From Scalesia atractyloides (Eukaryota > Streptophyta > Magnoliopsida > Asterales > Asteraceae), in assembly GCA_947069175.1 (NCBI GenBank), contig CAMTDV010000028.1, positions 65,245,660 to 65,309,659 of the forward strand: 64,000 bases of DNA, written 5' to 3'. Positions 34,690 to 47,346 of this stretch are shown here, piece by piece (the stretch's first letter is position 1; each line of letters begins with the position of its first letter). The position numbers were made by a program, and so were the translations under genes. Below the pieces are notes generated by a model. It worked only from the letters and a program-made list of their open reading frames with translations. It ran no database searches and was not told the DNA's origin.

Positions 34690-34998
34690 TATTTTATGTA
34701 TTTATTTAGATAAAGCTAGCAAATTGTTTAAATATTTTAAATATTGTTTATAAAATAAAATTAGCTTTAACTCCATACATATTTCATGTTTTTTTACAAT
34801 GTTTTGTGATTATTTACCAAACGGTTAATGACTTATCAATTTACTTGAAATACAAAACAAAACCCATCATCCTATTAGTCATACCAAAACAATTTAGTCT
34901 CAGTAATGTTTCATTCCAAGTTATTTAACAATGTAAATAGAGTTGAGTTTACTCTTGATCTCATACAACACCGGTAGAGAACTTAATGGCATCTCAAC

Positions 34999-35544
34999 TG
35001 TAAAATGGTATGGTAGTCAACACAGAATAAAGAAACAAAAAAAAGCGACAAAAACGGGTGACATAACTTTTATTATTCACCTAAACCAGAAAACACCCCT
35101 CCCTAAACCTTAGATCTCACAATATGTGAGATCTGTAAACAATACAAAGGAAAGATGATCAACTAATGATTATCAGTTCTATACAAACCACAACAACTGG
35201 ATCTCACACGAGATCAACCAGATCACAGGCGATCTGAACAAATGAAACAAACCCTACTTGCCCAATGAGAGAGACAACAGAACAATCTGGAAAGTGAATA
35301 ATGCCAAATACACTAAACTTTCTCTTATATACCCAAGAGAAAATATACTTTCACTTTAACCCTCCATGTTTCCAGTTGCATCACTTCAGTCCTCAGCGAT
35401 TAGCAAGAAGAACCTCCAACTATTAAACCTGTACACTTAACACCCCTCATTATATAACAGAACAGCAAATATGTAACAACTTTATAACACGTTCCACAAG
35501 TCATGTTTGCAACGTGAATTAATTTGTTGCATTTTATTTTAACA
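34999..35544 (-). repeat. 3' LTR of the copia element
   Basis: On the + strand it starts tgtaaaatggtatgg and ends attttattttaaca, 546 bp. It contains catccaca-free AT-rich sequence with the inverted word agatctcacaatatgtgagatct (35111-35133). It matches the five LTRs in the array, with scattered differences. Confidence 0.92.
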
Positions 35545-36520
35545 TGCCCACATAATTCATGTGGCAAATATGTCAAACATCCCAAGACTTTCACAAAGAG
35601 TTTGATGTTGACTTGAACTCAAACCCTTTGTAAATATGTCTGTTATTTGTACATCTGTATGAAACTTTTCAGGCTCAATAATCCCTGCTACAACTTTTTC
35701 TCTTAGAAAATGTAAATCTATCTCAAACTGTTTAGTTCGTTCATGAAATACAGGGTTTTGAGAAATAGAAATAGCAGACTTACTATCACAGTATAACTTA
35801 ACAGGCAAACTATATGCAACTTTCAGTTTAGTTAACACATCCAAAATTCCACATTATTTCGCAGGTAGCTGAGCACATAGCTCTATACTTAGCTTCTGCA
35901 GTCGATCTAGATACTACACTTTGTTTCTTGCTTTTCCAAGAAACAAGTGTGTCACCCAGAAATATACCAAAAACCCGTAACAAACCTTCTGGTCTTAAGA
36001 CATTTGGCCCAGTCAGAGTCAACAAACCCTGATAGAACCATACTATTAGACTTCTTAAAATTAACACCTTTTCCAGGTGATAATTTTAAGTACCTCAACA
36101 ACCTTAGTGCTATATCAAGATGGGATTGACGGGGACTATACATATATTGACTCAAGAACTGAATTGTATAACTTATGTCAGGTCTAGTCAATAACAAATA
36201 TATTAACTTCCCTATAAACCTTTGAAACCCATTTACATATTCCAAAACCTTTTGTTCTTTACCACATTTATTTGTGACAAGAAAACTTTGCTCAATTGGT
36301 GTTGTAACGGGTTTGCATCCCAAATAGCCAAATTCATTCAACAACTCAAGACAATATTTTCTTTGTTATAAACAAATACAACCATCTGAATATAACACCT
36401 AATTATATACCTAGAAAGTACCTAAGTAAACCAAGATCTTTAATTTGAAAATTCTCTCTCAAACAGGTTTTAACTTTTTCTATTTCTATTTTATTATTAC
36501 CAGTCATCAACGTAGACTAA
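35545..36520 (-). pseudogene. Copia RNase H and end of reverse transcriptase, degenerate
   Basis: Reading down the minus strand: the catalytic V-Y-V-D-D lies near 36515-36495, and 36344-35952 reads LNEFGYLGCKPVTTPIEQ, then FQRFIGKLIYLLLTRPDISY. RNase H follows with SGFVDSDWA, SWKSKKQSVVSRSTAEAKYR and, at 35844-35557, LPVKLYCDSKSAISISQNPV, then FHTDVQITDIFTKGL, typical of the copia C-terminus. Frames are broken between the blocks. Confidence 0.88.
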
Positions 36521-36542
36521 AAGAACTATAAACACATGTTGT

Positions 36543-37084
36543 TTAGACAACATAAACACTTTGAACAAACCCCATTGAAGTTAACACAACAGTTAACTTC
36601 TCATTCCACTGTCTGGGAGCCTGTTTCAGACCATACAGAGACTTGACTAATTTACACACCTTAGTATTATCACTTGTAAAATAACCCTGAGGCAAAGTCA
36701 TAAACACATCCTCAGTCAAGGTACAATATAAAAAGGCATTATTTATATCCATTTGATACAAAGGCTAATTATTATTAACAACAAGTTTCAAAAGGCATTA
36801 TTTATATCCATTTGATACAAAGGCTAATTATTATTAACAACAAGTTTTAAAACAACTTTGACAGTTACCATTTTCACAAAAGGTGAAAATGTTTCACCAA
36901 AGTCAATACTCTCTCTTTGGTTAAACCCTTTGGCCACTAACCTGGCCTTATATCTTTCAACTTCTCCATTAGCTTTATACTTGGTTTTATAAACCCATCT
37001 ACATCCTATAGGTTTTCTTCCTTTAGGAAGATCTACCAAAACCCAAGTGTTATTTCTATAGAGGGCTTCCATTTCATTATTCAT
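36543..37084 (-). pseudogene. Copia reverse transcriptase, N-terminal part, with 59-bp duplication
   Basis: Minus-strand blocks: NTWVLVDLPKGRKPIGCRWV, RYKARLVAKGFNQRESIDF, ETFSPFVKM, then QMDINNAFLYCTLTEDVFM, LPQGY and SLYGLKQAPRQWNEKL. These are conserved copia reverse-transcriptase motifs. A 59-bp tandem duplication (36731-36789 and 36790-36848) interrupts the frame between ETFSPFVKM and QMDINNAFL. Confidence 0.9.
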
Positions 37085-37606
37085 AGCCTCAACCCACCTA
37101 TCATCCTTAACAGCCTCATATAAGTGGTAGGTTCAACAGTTTTATTCAAAGAAGCAACACGACACATATTTTCATAAGACAAATTAGCATAACTAACTAC
37201 CTTTTCTATACCATACTTTACTTTACCCTCAACAACAAAGTCATAAAATTTTCTAAGCATAGAAATATTTCTAGAAGATCTTCTATTATTTTGATTACCC
37301 TTAGACTAGTTGGTCTCAACATTCGATCCTATAGTGTCCTCTGCCCCCTATTGGTACCCTGTCCATTACTGCTCTCCTGTTATGGCTGTTGAACAGTATC
37401 AACACCTGATATAGGGGCTGATGTAGAGGGTGACAATAGTTGTTGATCATCACTGATAGGATCTTCAGCACCATTTGTACCCTCTTCATTGGGTATGTTA
37501 GAAACTTCAGATGAAACATTATCAAAAAAAAATTATATGATTTAAGTGTTTATCAAAAACATTTTCTTGACTATCAAATGATTTAATCTTAAAGGGATAT
37601 ACATTC

Positions 37607-38039
37607 TCATAAAATTTTACATCTCTTGAAAAAAAGTATTTTCTTACTATCTAAACTCCACATTTTATATCCCTTTTTAACACTTGAATAACCAAGAAAA
37701 ACACATTTATCAACATGATATGCAAACTTATCAGATTCATGTATAACAATACTAAAACATAAACATCCAAAGTTCCTTAAATGAGATAAAGAGGGTCTAA
37801 ATCCAAACATCATTCAACACATAAGAGGGCAACCTGTTAATGAGATACACAACAGTTAGCACACAGTCAGACCAAAATCTTAAAGGCAGACCACCCTGAA
37901 ACATCAGGGCCCTAGCTGTGTTTAAAAGATGCCTATGTTTCCTCTCCATCACACCATTCTGCTGCAGTGTATAGGAACAAGAAGTTTGATGTAAAATGCC
38001 TTTTGTTTTACAAAAATTATTCATTTGACTGTTAATAAA
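37607..38039 (-). pseudogene. Copia integrase, C-terminal part
   Basis: Minus-strand frames read CSYTLQQNGVMERKHRHLLN (integrase Glu region), ARALMFQGGLPLRFWSDCV, YLINRLPS and FGFRPSLSHLRNFGCLCFS, KCVFLGYSSVKKGYK. The core is cut at the conserved N-R-T-E-F-I-N-S motif by the inserted LTR; the N-terminal part continues beyond 40973. Confidence 0.87.
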
Positions 38040-38164
38040 CTCTGTTTAACAACCGTTAGAAAACGGGTTCTAAAACCCACACCATTTTTGTAATTAAGTT
38101 TAATATAATCTCGTTTCGCTACGTTTTATGTAAAGCATTTAAGAAATTTGTTATATTAATAAAG

Positions 38165-38809
38165 TAAAATAATAAATAATAATAAAGGTAATAATAATAA
38201 TAAAAATATATATATATATAATAACAAAATAATAATAATAATAATAAAGAGGCAAGACCGCGGGACTCGAACCCATGTCTCACCTCTAACCAAACCCACA
38301 ACATACCACTACACCACCCACTCTATTTCTGAAATGATTTAACCAAACAAAACTTTTATGCTTTTCTTCTCATTCTTCTTCTTGAAGCAATTGCCGCCCA
38401 GTAACGGCTATCCGTCAAACGTTGTAATCACCAAACTTGCCTTTTCTTTACAATTGATTGAAGAACACGCTCCTAAACATGAACCTGGACTCAAATCAAG
38501 CCGAACCGCGTTCAATTAGGTGTACAGACAGCTCGCACGTACCAAATTTAACTGAAACTTCTAAAAACCGATATCCAACCTATGCGAGCTTCTTCAAGTA
38601 TAAATAGGGGCTCAGAGAACCCACTAGAATGCACAAAGCTTTCTCGCAAATCTCTTTTCATCAGAAAGCTTCACCGGAGCAACCTTGCAACCCGCCGGAA
38701 CTTCGTCGGAAAACCGGAGTAATAATAATATATAATAATAAAGGTAATAATAATAATAATAATAAAGGTAATAATAATAATAAAAATATATATATATATA
38801 TAATAACAA

Positions 38810-38846
<37 letters not shown>

Positions 38847-39327
38847 TAATAAAGAGGCAAGACCGCGGGACTCGAACCCATGTCTCACCTCTAACCAAAC
38901 CCACAACATACCACTACACCACCCACTCTATTTCTGAAATGATTTAACCAAACAAAACTTTTATGCCTTTCTTCTCATTCTTCTTCTTGAAGCAATTGCC
39001 GCCCAGTAACGGCTATCCGTCAAACGTTGTAATCACCAAACTTGCCATTTCTTTGCAATTGATTGAAGAACACGCTCCTAAACATGAACCTGGACTCAAA
39101 TCAAGCCGAACCGCGTTCAATTAGGTGTACAGACAGCTCGCACGTACCAAATTTAACTGAAACTTCTAAAAACCGATATCCAACCTATGCGACCTTCTTC
39201 AAGTATAAATAGGGGCTCAGAGAACCCACTAGAATGCACAAAGCTTTCTCGCAAATCTCTTTTCATCAGAAAACTTCACCGGAGCAACCTTGCAACCCGT
39301 CGGAACTTCGTCGGAAAACCGGAGTAA
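38165..39327 (+). repeat. Tandem duplication (about 560-605 bp) carrying the LTR promoter
   Basis: Copy 1 about 38165-38722, copy 2 about 38723-39327, offset 605 bp, nearly identical outside the AAT microsatellite that opens each copy. Each copy holds a tRNA-like block and a TATA box, TATAAATA at 38599-38606 and 39204-39211, followed by agggg and a probable start region. The second copy is followed by the unique sequence ccccgtttggtatatc. Confidence 0.88.
38255..38330 (-). repeat. SINE/tRNA-like block (also at 38860-38935)
   Basis: On the minus strand the A-box-like gtggtgtagtggtatg is followed about 35 bases later by the B box gggttcgagtccc, the internal RNA polymerase III promoter of tRNAs and tRNA-derived SINEs. 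It cannot fold as a full tRNA and is present in both copies of the promoter duplication. Confidence 0.6.
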
Positions 39328-39504
39328 CCCCGTTTGGTATATCTTTCACCTATTCCTTCAATTTTTATTAATCTCATGTGTAGTTATTTAAAATTTAATA
39401 AAGGAATTGTTAAATAAATCAAAACAATCGGGTTTAACAGTTGTGCTTATTGAAATGAAAAGATGAACCGGATTAATAGTTTAAAAGAAATAAAAATTGT
39501 ATTT

Positions 39505-39935
39505 CAACAGGGTTAGTCACACAGCCCAGTTGGTTGGGTTGTGTGCATATGAAGCCAAAGGTCCCGGGTTCGAGTTTCGCCTGTGATCCGACCGCCACAA
39601 TAACAAAACCTTTTTAATAAACCAAATTGTGAAACATGACAGTAAATTCATAAAAGGAATTAAAATCGGGTATTGAATGGGTTGGTCACACAGCCCAATT
39701 GGTCGGGCTATGTGCATACGAAGCGAATGGTCTCCGGTTCGAGTCTTGTCTGTTGTTCCGATTCACCGCAATCACACACCCTTTTATAAAAGCTAATTTC
39801 TGAAACATGTAGTAAGTGTATAAGAATAATTGAAATCTAATATCCTTCAGGTTAGACACGCAGCCCAGTTGGTCGGGCTGCGTGCACACGAATGAAAGGT
39901 CACGGGTTAGATCCTCACACGCAGCCGGTTCTTGA
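39505..39935 (+). repeat. Three tandem tRNA-like modules, about 168-bp period
   Basis: Modules begin near 39510, 39678 and 39848. Each has an A-box-like agcccagttggt(c/t)ggg and a B-box-like ggttcgag or ggttagat about 40 bases later, then an A/T-rich spacer with ctttttataaa-like words. The three differ at many sites, so the array is old. They look like tandem tRNA-derived SINE heads; none is a plausible intact tRNA. Confidence 0.6.
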
Positions 39936-40972
39936 GCGAATTATTCTGATTATTCAGAAAATAATATTTTTTAATTAATTAAACCTTTAATTATTCTTCC
40001 CAAAAATATGTTTTTTTAACTAGTTAACCTTTCTTACAAATAAAAGTTTAAACAAATAAAAGTATAGTAATAAAATAATAAATACCAATTTAAATTATCT
40101 AATAAAATAGTAAATAACATGTTAATTAAAACTATTAAATCGAAGGAATGCAATTCTATTTAGCTAAATCATTATGTGAATATTTAGGATAGCCGTTTCT
40201 TCACTTGGTATCTCAACTTCACAATCGTGCGCAATCTTTAACAAACCCTATTCGCACCCACTGTGAGTGAATCTTACAACTCCCCTTTTATTTCACGTTT
40301 TTGGGGTGTATTATGTGTCGTTATAAATATTGTTATCTCGTTATTAAAATCTCGTGCTATTACCATTATGTGATCTAACGTGCTATGTGATATTGTTTAT
40401 AGTCATTTAGTGTTCATATTCTCATTGCAGTCAATTTCTCACATTAGGCCATTTGTTCCCCGTTATCTACGGGTGGAGCGCCACGTAGCTTAATACACGA
40501 GATCAACTCCGTTTAATTGAGCTTCGATCTTGCAGCACATCGCTTACCGTGCACACATGTACATTGTTAGTTGATGACAGATGAGATGGTTTGTGATTTA
40601 GATAACATACACGACGTTCCCATATTTGGTTAATGCACATTTTTATAAAATACTAAATAGATCATTTTTCTTAATGACAAAAAGGGATTCACTCGCCAAC
40701 TTTTGTTGACCAAACTTTACTTTTATACATGATACAGTGTGAGCAGGTTTGAAGCATGGATCACATAAGATATAGGCCTTAGAAGAATTAAAACGTTATT
40801 TATAAGTCTGTTTGGAACAATATAGTGATTGTTTGAATCATGTGTTATCAGGATATTTTAATTAAGTTTGAAATATTAAATATTGAATCTTTACAATAGT
40901 AAATATCATGAGCTTTGATGAAAACCCAATCATACCCCGACTACCTTATCCGCTGTGGGTCAGGGTGTGACA

Positions 40973-42601
40973 CTCTGTCCTATTATCACTTCTAAAAATT
41001 TTAATCGTTTTCTTAAACTGAGTCAATACAAGTTCATAAAAAAAACTTTTAAGTTCTCAAAAACCTCAGTTTTGTTAGATAAAAAAATAACACCACACAG
41101 ACCTAGAGTAGTCATCTACAATGGTTAGAAAGTATTTAAAACCATCATAACTTGTTACTTTATAAGGACCCATAAGTCTAAATGTACTAAATCACCAACA
41201 AACTTTGATTTGTGTTCACTTAAAGGAAATGGAACTCTAACATGTTTTGCCCTGTGACATATATCACAAGGACCATGATCACTAGAATGTATTTAAGATT
41301 TTGTTTTAACACAGTTTGAACCTAATCTGAAGGGTGCCCTAGCCTAGTATGCCAAGTAAAGGATTTCACAGAACTATTGAAACAAGCATTAACATTATTA
41401 CCACAACTTCCTACAAACTACAGACCACTATCCTGACTACCATCATCAGGATTTTCTTTGAACTGGAATCCTGTAACATACTACTTGTTTCACTAGAAAC
41501 AACAGACACACAATTATCTTTAGCTAACTTATACACAGAAAGCAAATTCACACAATAATCAGGAACATAAAAGACATCCTTCAAAAGTAGGTCATTAGTC
41601 AGTTTTAGATCACCAATTTTCAAAACTTTAACACTTGTCCCATTTGAATGACCAACAGTGATATTAAACTCAGACACATCTACTATATTAATCATGTTTT
41701 TATCTGTTCTAACCATGTGTTAACTAGCCCCCTAAGTCAACAATCCACCCATATATACTACTAAAACTGACTGACTTGAGCAACTAACAAAGTTACCGAA
41801 ACTCGAACAATTAACAAAATTTGAAACATTAAAATGCTCACCTCCTACATTGGGATTCTGAGAATCAGACCCATTCTTCTCTCCAACTAAACTCAACAGC
41901 TTAGCAATCTACTCAGATGTAAAAGGTAAACCAGACCCACCAGTAGATGTAGATGACCCAATCACAGAATTAGACTACTTATTATTATTAGCAAAATTGG
42001 CTTTATTAGACTGATTACTATTAATCCTTTTTTTTAAACACATGAGGATATCTAATAATCTCAAAACATCTATCAACAGTGTGTCTTAACATGTTACAAT
42101 GAGTACACTTCAAATTAGGCTTAAGACTTCTATTAACTCTTCTTTTAGGATCAAAAGGTTGATAAGGTTTAAAAAGACACACTCTATGTTTTTAACCCAC
42201 TACTAGACAACTTGTGTGACTCTTCTCTAGAAATTATAGAGAATGCAACTTAAACTGAAGGAAATGGTTCTCTTGTTAACAGATTTGTTCTCACAGGTTG
42301 ATAAACATCATCAAGACCCATGAGAAATTGCATTAACTTTATTAGTGTTGAAAATCGTTAACATCCTTGGCAGCTTGACAAAAACATGAAAGCAGATGCA
42401 ACAAAGCATCAAATTGCTTCCACATTGTTGTCAGCCTATTGTAATATTCAGCAATAGAAGTACCATTTTGTGAAATACTGTTAATCTTATTATACAAATC
42501 ATATACAACAGAACCATCTACCTTGTAGAAAGACTCTTTGAGATCAGTCCAGACCTCAGATGCCAATTTAGAAAAAACTTGACCAAGAAAAAGTTCTTCA
42601 G
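40973..42601 (-). pseudogene. Copia gag C-terminus, zinc knuckle, protease region and integrase start
   Basis: Minus-strand blocks: gag core SISEELFLGQVFSKLASEVW, LKESFYKVDG and YYNRLTTMWKQFDALL (42632-42342); zinc knuckle C-T-H-C-N-M-L-R-H-T-V-D-R-C at about 42110-42067; the GAG-pre-integrase/protease-side block GTSVKVLKIGDLKL, LKDVFYVPDYCVNLLSVYKL (41716-41411). Integrase N-terminal sequence follows down to 40978. Stops and shifts are frequent. Confidence 0.85.
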
Positions 42602-43552
42602 AAATAGAATTTAACAACCATGTAAGTACCATAGAGTTAAACCTGTCTCACGGATTGGCTAACACAGGATCATCCTCAGATTTAACACACTTGCCATCTA
42701 TAAACCCATACTTATTTTTAGCCTCTAAAGCTAACTTCATGGCACTAGACCAGAAGAGTAGTTCTCTGCACCTTTCAATTTAATACTCACTATAGTCAAG
42801 GCACTAGAGTCACTTGGATTGAGATATAAAAGGTCACCTATATCTAATTTGCTAATCAAGGTCTGTGATGTACTACCAGTATCAACCATTTATAGCAAAC
42901 AAACAGAATATACCAAAGAACAACCAATAAGAAACAATCAAAAAACAACTAACAACAAACTGTGCCAGTGGCCAGATTCCTGGTTTATCACTCTGTAAGT
43001 GCAAGGACAAGCATAACACAGGTGCTCAACACTAATAAAGACATAGAACAAACACAAGAAAACAAAACCAAAAGATAAACCGGTCCTCACTACCTCGGTA
43101 TCAAACTAGATCAATAACAAGCAAAAAACCGGTCCTCACTACCCCAGTATAAACTAAATCAAAAAAAAGTAAAGACAAGAGATAAAAGAAGAACAATCTT
43201 ACAGAAGCGTTTAACTCCTTCCAGATGGATCTGAGTTTGTAACCTTCTAGGGTTACGAAACACATATCAGCAAATACAAATCACAGCCTGGTCAGTTTGC
43301 CCTGAAACTTTCTATGAGTTTCAGAGACCAACACAGGATGTAATAAAACCAAGAAGATGACAGGTCCTCCACCAGATTCTCCAAACCCTAATTTCACCAC
43401 ATTGGATCAAAAGAGCACCCTTCCCAAGATCAAGATCTACACTATACTTCGAGCACAAAAGAACGCAACCTCCAAACAATAAGCAATAAAACCTAAAACT
43501 CACAGCGGAACAACCAAGATCAGTAAACAAGAGCCGATTAGCTCTGATACCA

Positions 43553-44084
43553 TGTAAAATGGTATGGTAATTAACATAGAACAAAAAAAAAAGAAATAGC
43601 GACAAAAACGGTGACAAATTTTATTATTCACCCAAACCAGAAAACACCCCTTGAAACCCTAGATCTCACAATATGTGAGACCTGTAAAAATACAAAGGAA
43701 AGATGATCAACTGATGATTATCAGTTATCTATAAAATCACAACTGGATCTCACACGAGATCAACCAGATCATAGGCGATCTGAAACAAACAACAACCTAA
43801 TTGCCCAATGAGAGAGACAACAAACAATCTGAAAAGTGAATAATGCCAACTACACTAAACTTTCTCTTATATACCCAATAGAAAGTATACTTTCACTTTA
43901 ACCTCCATGTTTCCAATTCCATCACTTCAGTCCTCAGCGATTAGCAAGAAGAACTTCCAACTATTAAACATGTACACTTAACACCCCATTATATAACATA
44001 ACAACAAAATATGTAACAACTTTATAACACGTTCCACAAGTCATGTTTGCAACATGAATTAATTTGTTGCATTTTATTTTAACA
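43553..44084 (-). repeat. LTR of array unit A (proximal 5' LTR)
   Basis: The primer site lies directly at 43541-43552 on the inner side. This is the LTR contiguous with the surviving gag-pol body. Confidence 0.9.
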
Positions 44085-45450
44085 TCTACAATACTCAACT
44101 GATTTATATTCTTACTCATCATCAATATATATTTTTTTCTCTTGTTAAAATTATTAATTGTTAGTGTTTAACACTATATTTAGCATTTTCCAAAAAAAGT
44201 TGCATCAAAATTTAACTATATTTGTGGAATTACTTACTACAAGTGAAAACATGCAATGCTTTTTTCAACTAATCATTTTACCTAAATAGTTATTTGATCA
44301 AACATATACAAACATAATAAACGATGCATTCTTAGCCCTATAAAGCAAATAACGATATCGTATGTCATCTTTTCATCGGTTGAAAATCTTTCTATTTTTA
44401 ACGAAAAAAACCTTTTTTGTTCTTTTATTTCTTCTGACACGTGACATCCTAATTATGATGTCACGTATAGATGACCAGGAAAATATATAATTTGTAGGTT
44501 AAGAAATAGAATTTAACAACCATGTAAGTACCATAGAGTTAAACCTTGTCTCACGATTGGCTAAACAGGATCATCGTCAGATTTAACACACTTGCCATCT
44601 ATAAACCCATACTTATTTTTAGCCTCTAAAGCTAACTTCATGGCACTAGACCAGAAGAGTAGTTCTCTGCACCTTTCAATTTAATACTCACTATAGTCAA
44701 GGCACTAGAGTCACCTGGATTGAGATATAAAAGGTCACCTATATCTAATTTGCTAATCAAGGTCTGTGATGTACTACCAGTATCAACAATTTATAGCAAA
44801 CAAACAGAATATACCAAAGAACAACCAATAAGAAACAATCAAAAAACAACTAACAACAAACTGTGTTCAGAGGCCAGATTCCTGGTTTATCACTCTGTAA
44901 GTGCAAGGAAAGCATAACACAGGTGCTCAACACTAATAAAAACATAGAACAAACACAAGAAAACAAAACCAAAAGATAAACCGGTCCTCACTACCTCGGT
45001 ATCAACTAGATCAATAACAAGCAAAAAACTAGTCCTCACTACCCTAGTATAAACTAAATCAACAAAAGTAAAGACAAGAGATAAAAGAAGAACAATCTTA
45101 CAGAAGCGTTTAACTCCTTCCAGATGATCTGAGTTTGTAACCTTCTAGGGTTACGAAACACATATCGCAAATACAAATCACAGCCTGGTCAGTTTGCCCT
45201 AAAACTTTCTATGAGTTTCAGAGACCAACACAGGATGTAATAAAACCAAGAAGATGACAGATCCTCCACCAGATTCTCCCAAAACCTAATTTCACCACAT
45301 TGGATCTAAAGAGCACCCTTCCCAAGATCAAGATCTACACTATACTTCGAGCACAAAAGAACGCAACCTCCAAACAATAAGCAATAAAACCTAAAACTCA
45401 CAGCGGAACAACCAAGATCAGTAAACAAAAGCCGATTAGCTCTGATACCA

Positions 45451-45978
45451 TGTAAAATGGTATGGTAATTAACAAAAAAAAAAAAAGAAATAGCTACAAA
45501 AACGTGACAAATTTTATTATTCACCCAAACCAGAAAACACCCCTTGAAACCCTAGATCTCACAATATGTGAGACTGTAAATAATACAAAGGAAAGATGAT
45601 GAACTGATGATTATCATGTTGATCTATACAAATCACAACTGGATCTCAAACGAGATAACCAGATCATAGGCGATCTGAAACAAATGAAACAAACCCTAAT
45701 TGCCCAATGAGAGAGACAACAGAACAATCTGAAAGTGAAATGCAATACACTAAACTTTCTCTTATATACCAATAGAAATATACTTTCACTTTAACCCTCC
45801 ATGTTTCCAATTCCATCACTTCAGTCCTCAGCGATTAGCAAGAAGAACTTCCAACTATTAAACATGTACACTTAACACCCCTCATTATATAACATAACAA
45901 CAAAATATGTAACAACTTTATAACACGTTCCACAAGTCATGTTTGCAACATGAATTAATTTGTTGCATTTTATTTTAC
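45451..45978 (-). repeat. LTR of array unit B
   Basis: Same sequence as the unit A LTR with small gaps; the end is shortened from aaca to ac. In this unit the gag ATG has become TTG (minus strand at about 44788). Confidence 0.88.
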
Positions 45979-47346
45979 TCTACAATACTCAACTGATTTA
46001 TATTCTTACTCATCATCAAATATTTTTTTTCTCTGTTAAAATTATTAATTTGTTAGTGTTTAACACTATATTTAGCATTTTCCTAAAAAAGTTGCATCAA
46101 AATTTAACTATATTTGTGGAATTACTTACTACAAGTGAAAACACGTAATGCTTTTTTCAACTAATCATTTTACCTAAATAGTCATTTGATCAAACATATA
46201 CAAACATAATCAACGTTGCATTTTTAGCCCTATAAAGCAAATTAATGATATCGTATGTCATCTTTTCATCGGTTGAAAATCTTTCTATTTTTAACGAAAA
46301 AACCTTTTTTGTTCTTTTATTTCTTTTAACACGTGACATCCTAATTATGATGTCACGTATAGATGACCAGGAAAATATATAATTTGTAGGTTAAGAAATA
46401 GAATTTAACAACCATGTAAGTACCATAGAGTTAAACCTGTCTCACGGATTGGCTAACACAGGATCATCCTCAGATTTAACACACTTGCCATCTATAAACC
46501 CATACTTATTTTTATCCTCTAAAGCTAACTTCATGGCACTAGACCAGAAGAGTAGTTCTCTGCACCTTTCAATTTAATACTCACTATAGTCAAGGCACTA
46601 GAGTCACTTGGATTGAGATATAAAAGGTCACCTATATCTAATTTGCTAATCAAGGTCTGTGATGTACTACCAGTATCAACCATTTATAGCAAACAAACAG
46701 AATATACCAAAGAACAACCAATAAGAAACAATTAAAAAACAACTAACAACAAACTGTGTCAGAGGCCAGATTCCTGGTTTAATCACTCTGTAAGTGAAAG
46801 GACAAGCATAACACAGGTGCTCAACACTAATAAAGACATAGAACAAACACAAGAAAACAAAACCAAAAGATAAACCGGTCCTCACTACCTCGGTATCAAC
46901 TAGATCAATAACAAGCAAAAAACCGGTCCTCACTACCCCAGTATAAACTAAATCAACAACAAGTAAAGACAAGAGATAAAAGAAGAACAATCTTACAGAA
47001 GCGTTTAACTCCTTCCAGATGGATCTGAGTTTGTAACCTTCTAGGGTTACGAAACACATATCAGCAAATACAAATCACAGCCTGGTCAGTTTGCCCTGAA
47101 ACTTTCTATGAGTTTCAGAGACCAACACAGGATGTAATAAAACCAAGAAGATGACAGATCCTCCACCAGATTCTCAAAACCCTAATTTCACCACATTGGA
47201 TCTAAAGAGCACCCTTCCCAAGATCAAGATCTACACTATACTTCGAGCACAAAAGAACGCAACCTCCAAACAATAAGCAATAAAACCTAAAACTCACAGC
47301 GGAACAACCAAGATCAGTAAACAAGAGCCGATTAGCTCTGATACCA

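Larger units (their letters stand above)
38045..40972. mobile_element. Solo LTR (2.9 kb) inserted in the copia integrase
   Basis: The copia sequence resumes exactly on the other side, flanked by ctctg at 38040-38044 and 40973-40977, a perfect 5-bp duplication. The right end gggtgtgaca equals that of the Ty3/gypsy LTRs in this window; the left end tgtttaac shares its TG with the duplication, perhaps after loss of one TG. No coding sequence, primer site or polypurine tract lies inside. These facts fit a solo LTR left by LTR-LTR recombination of a Ty3/gypsy element, though a non-coding LARD-type insertion is possible. Confidence 0.75.
34999..44084 (-). mobile_element. Ty1/copia LTR retrotransposon, degenerate, minus strand
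   Basis: Two LTRs (34999-35544 and 43553-44084) flank a copia-type gag-pol read on the minus strand: gag, zinc knuckle, protease/GAG-pre-integrase, integrase, reverse transcriptase, RNase H. Integrase before reverse transcriptase defines Ty1/copia. The primer site for initiator Met tRNA (tggtatcagagc on the minus strand) touches the LTR at 43552. Flanks tcaac and tctac match at 4 of 5. The reading frame has many stops and shifts, and a 2.9-kb LTR has inserted into the integrase. The 5' end is part of the tandem array described separately. Confidence 0.93.

Noticed and set aside
38119..38909. Tyr/Ile-rich frames on both strands
   Set aside because: They are translations of AAT microsatellites and of the duplicated LTR block, not proteins.
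39510..39590. Possible functional tRNA gene
   Set aside because: A and B boxes are present, but the acceptor and anticodon arms do not pair and two diverged copies follow; a SINE-type module is more likely.
44720..44917. Plus-strand frame starting MRYKRSP in array units (again at 50389)
   Set aside because: Antisense to the copia gag start and leader; repeats with the array and has no independent support.
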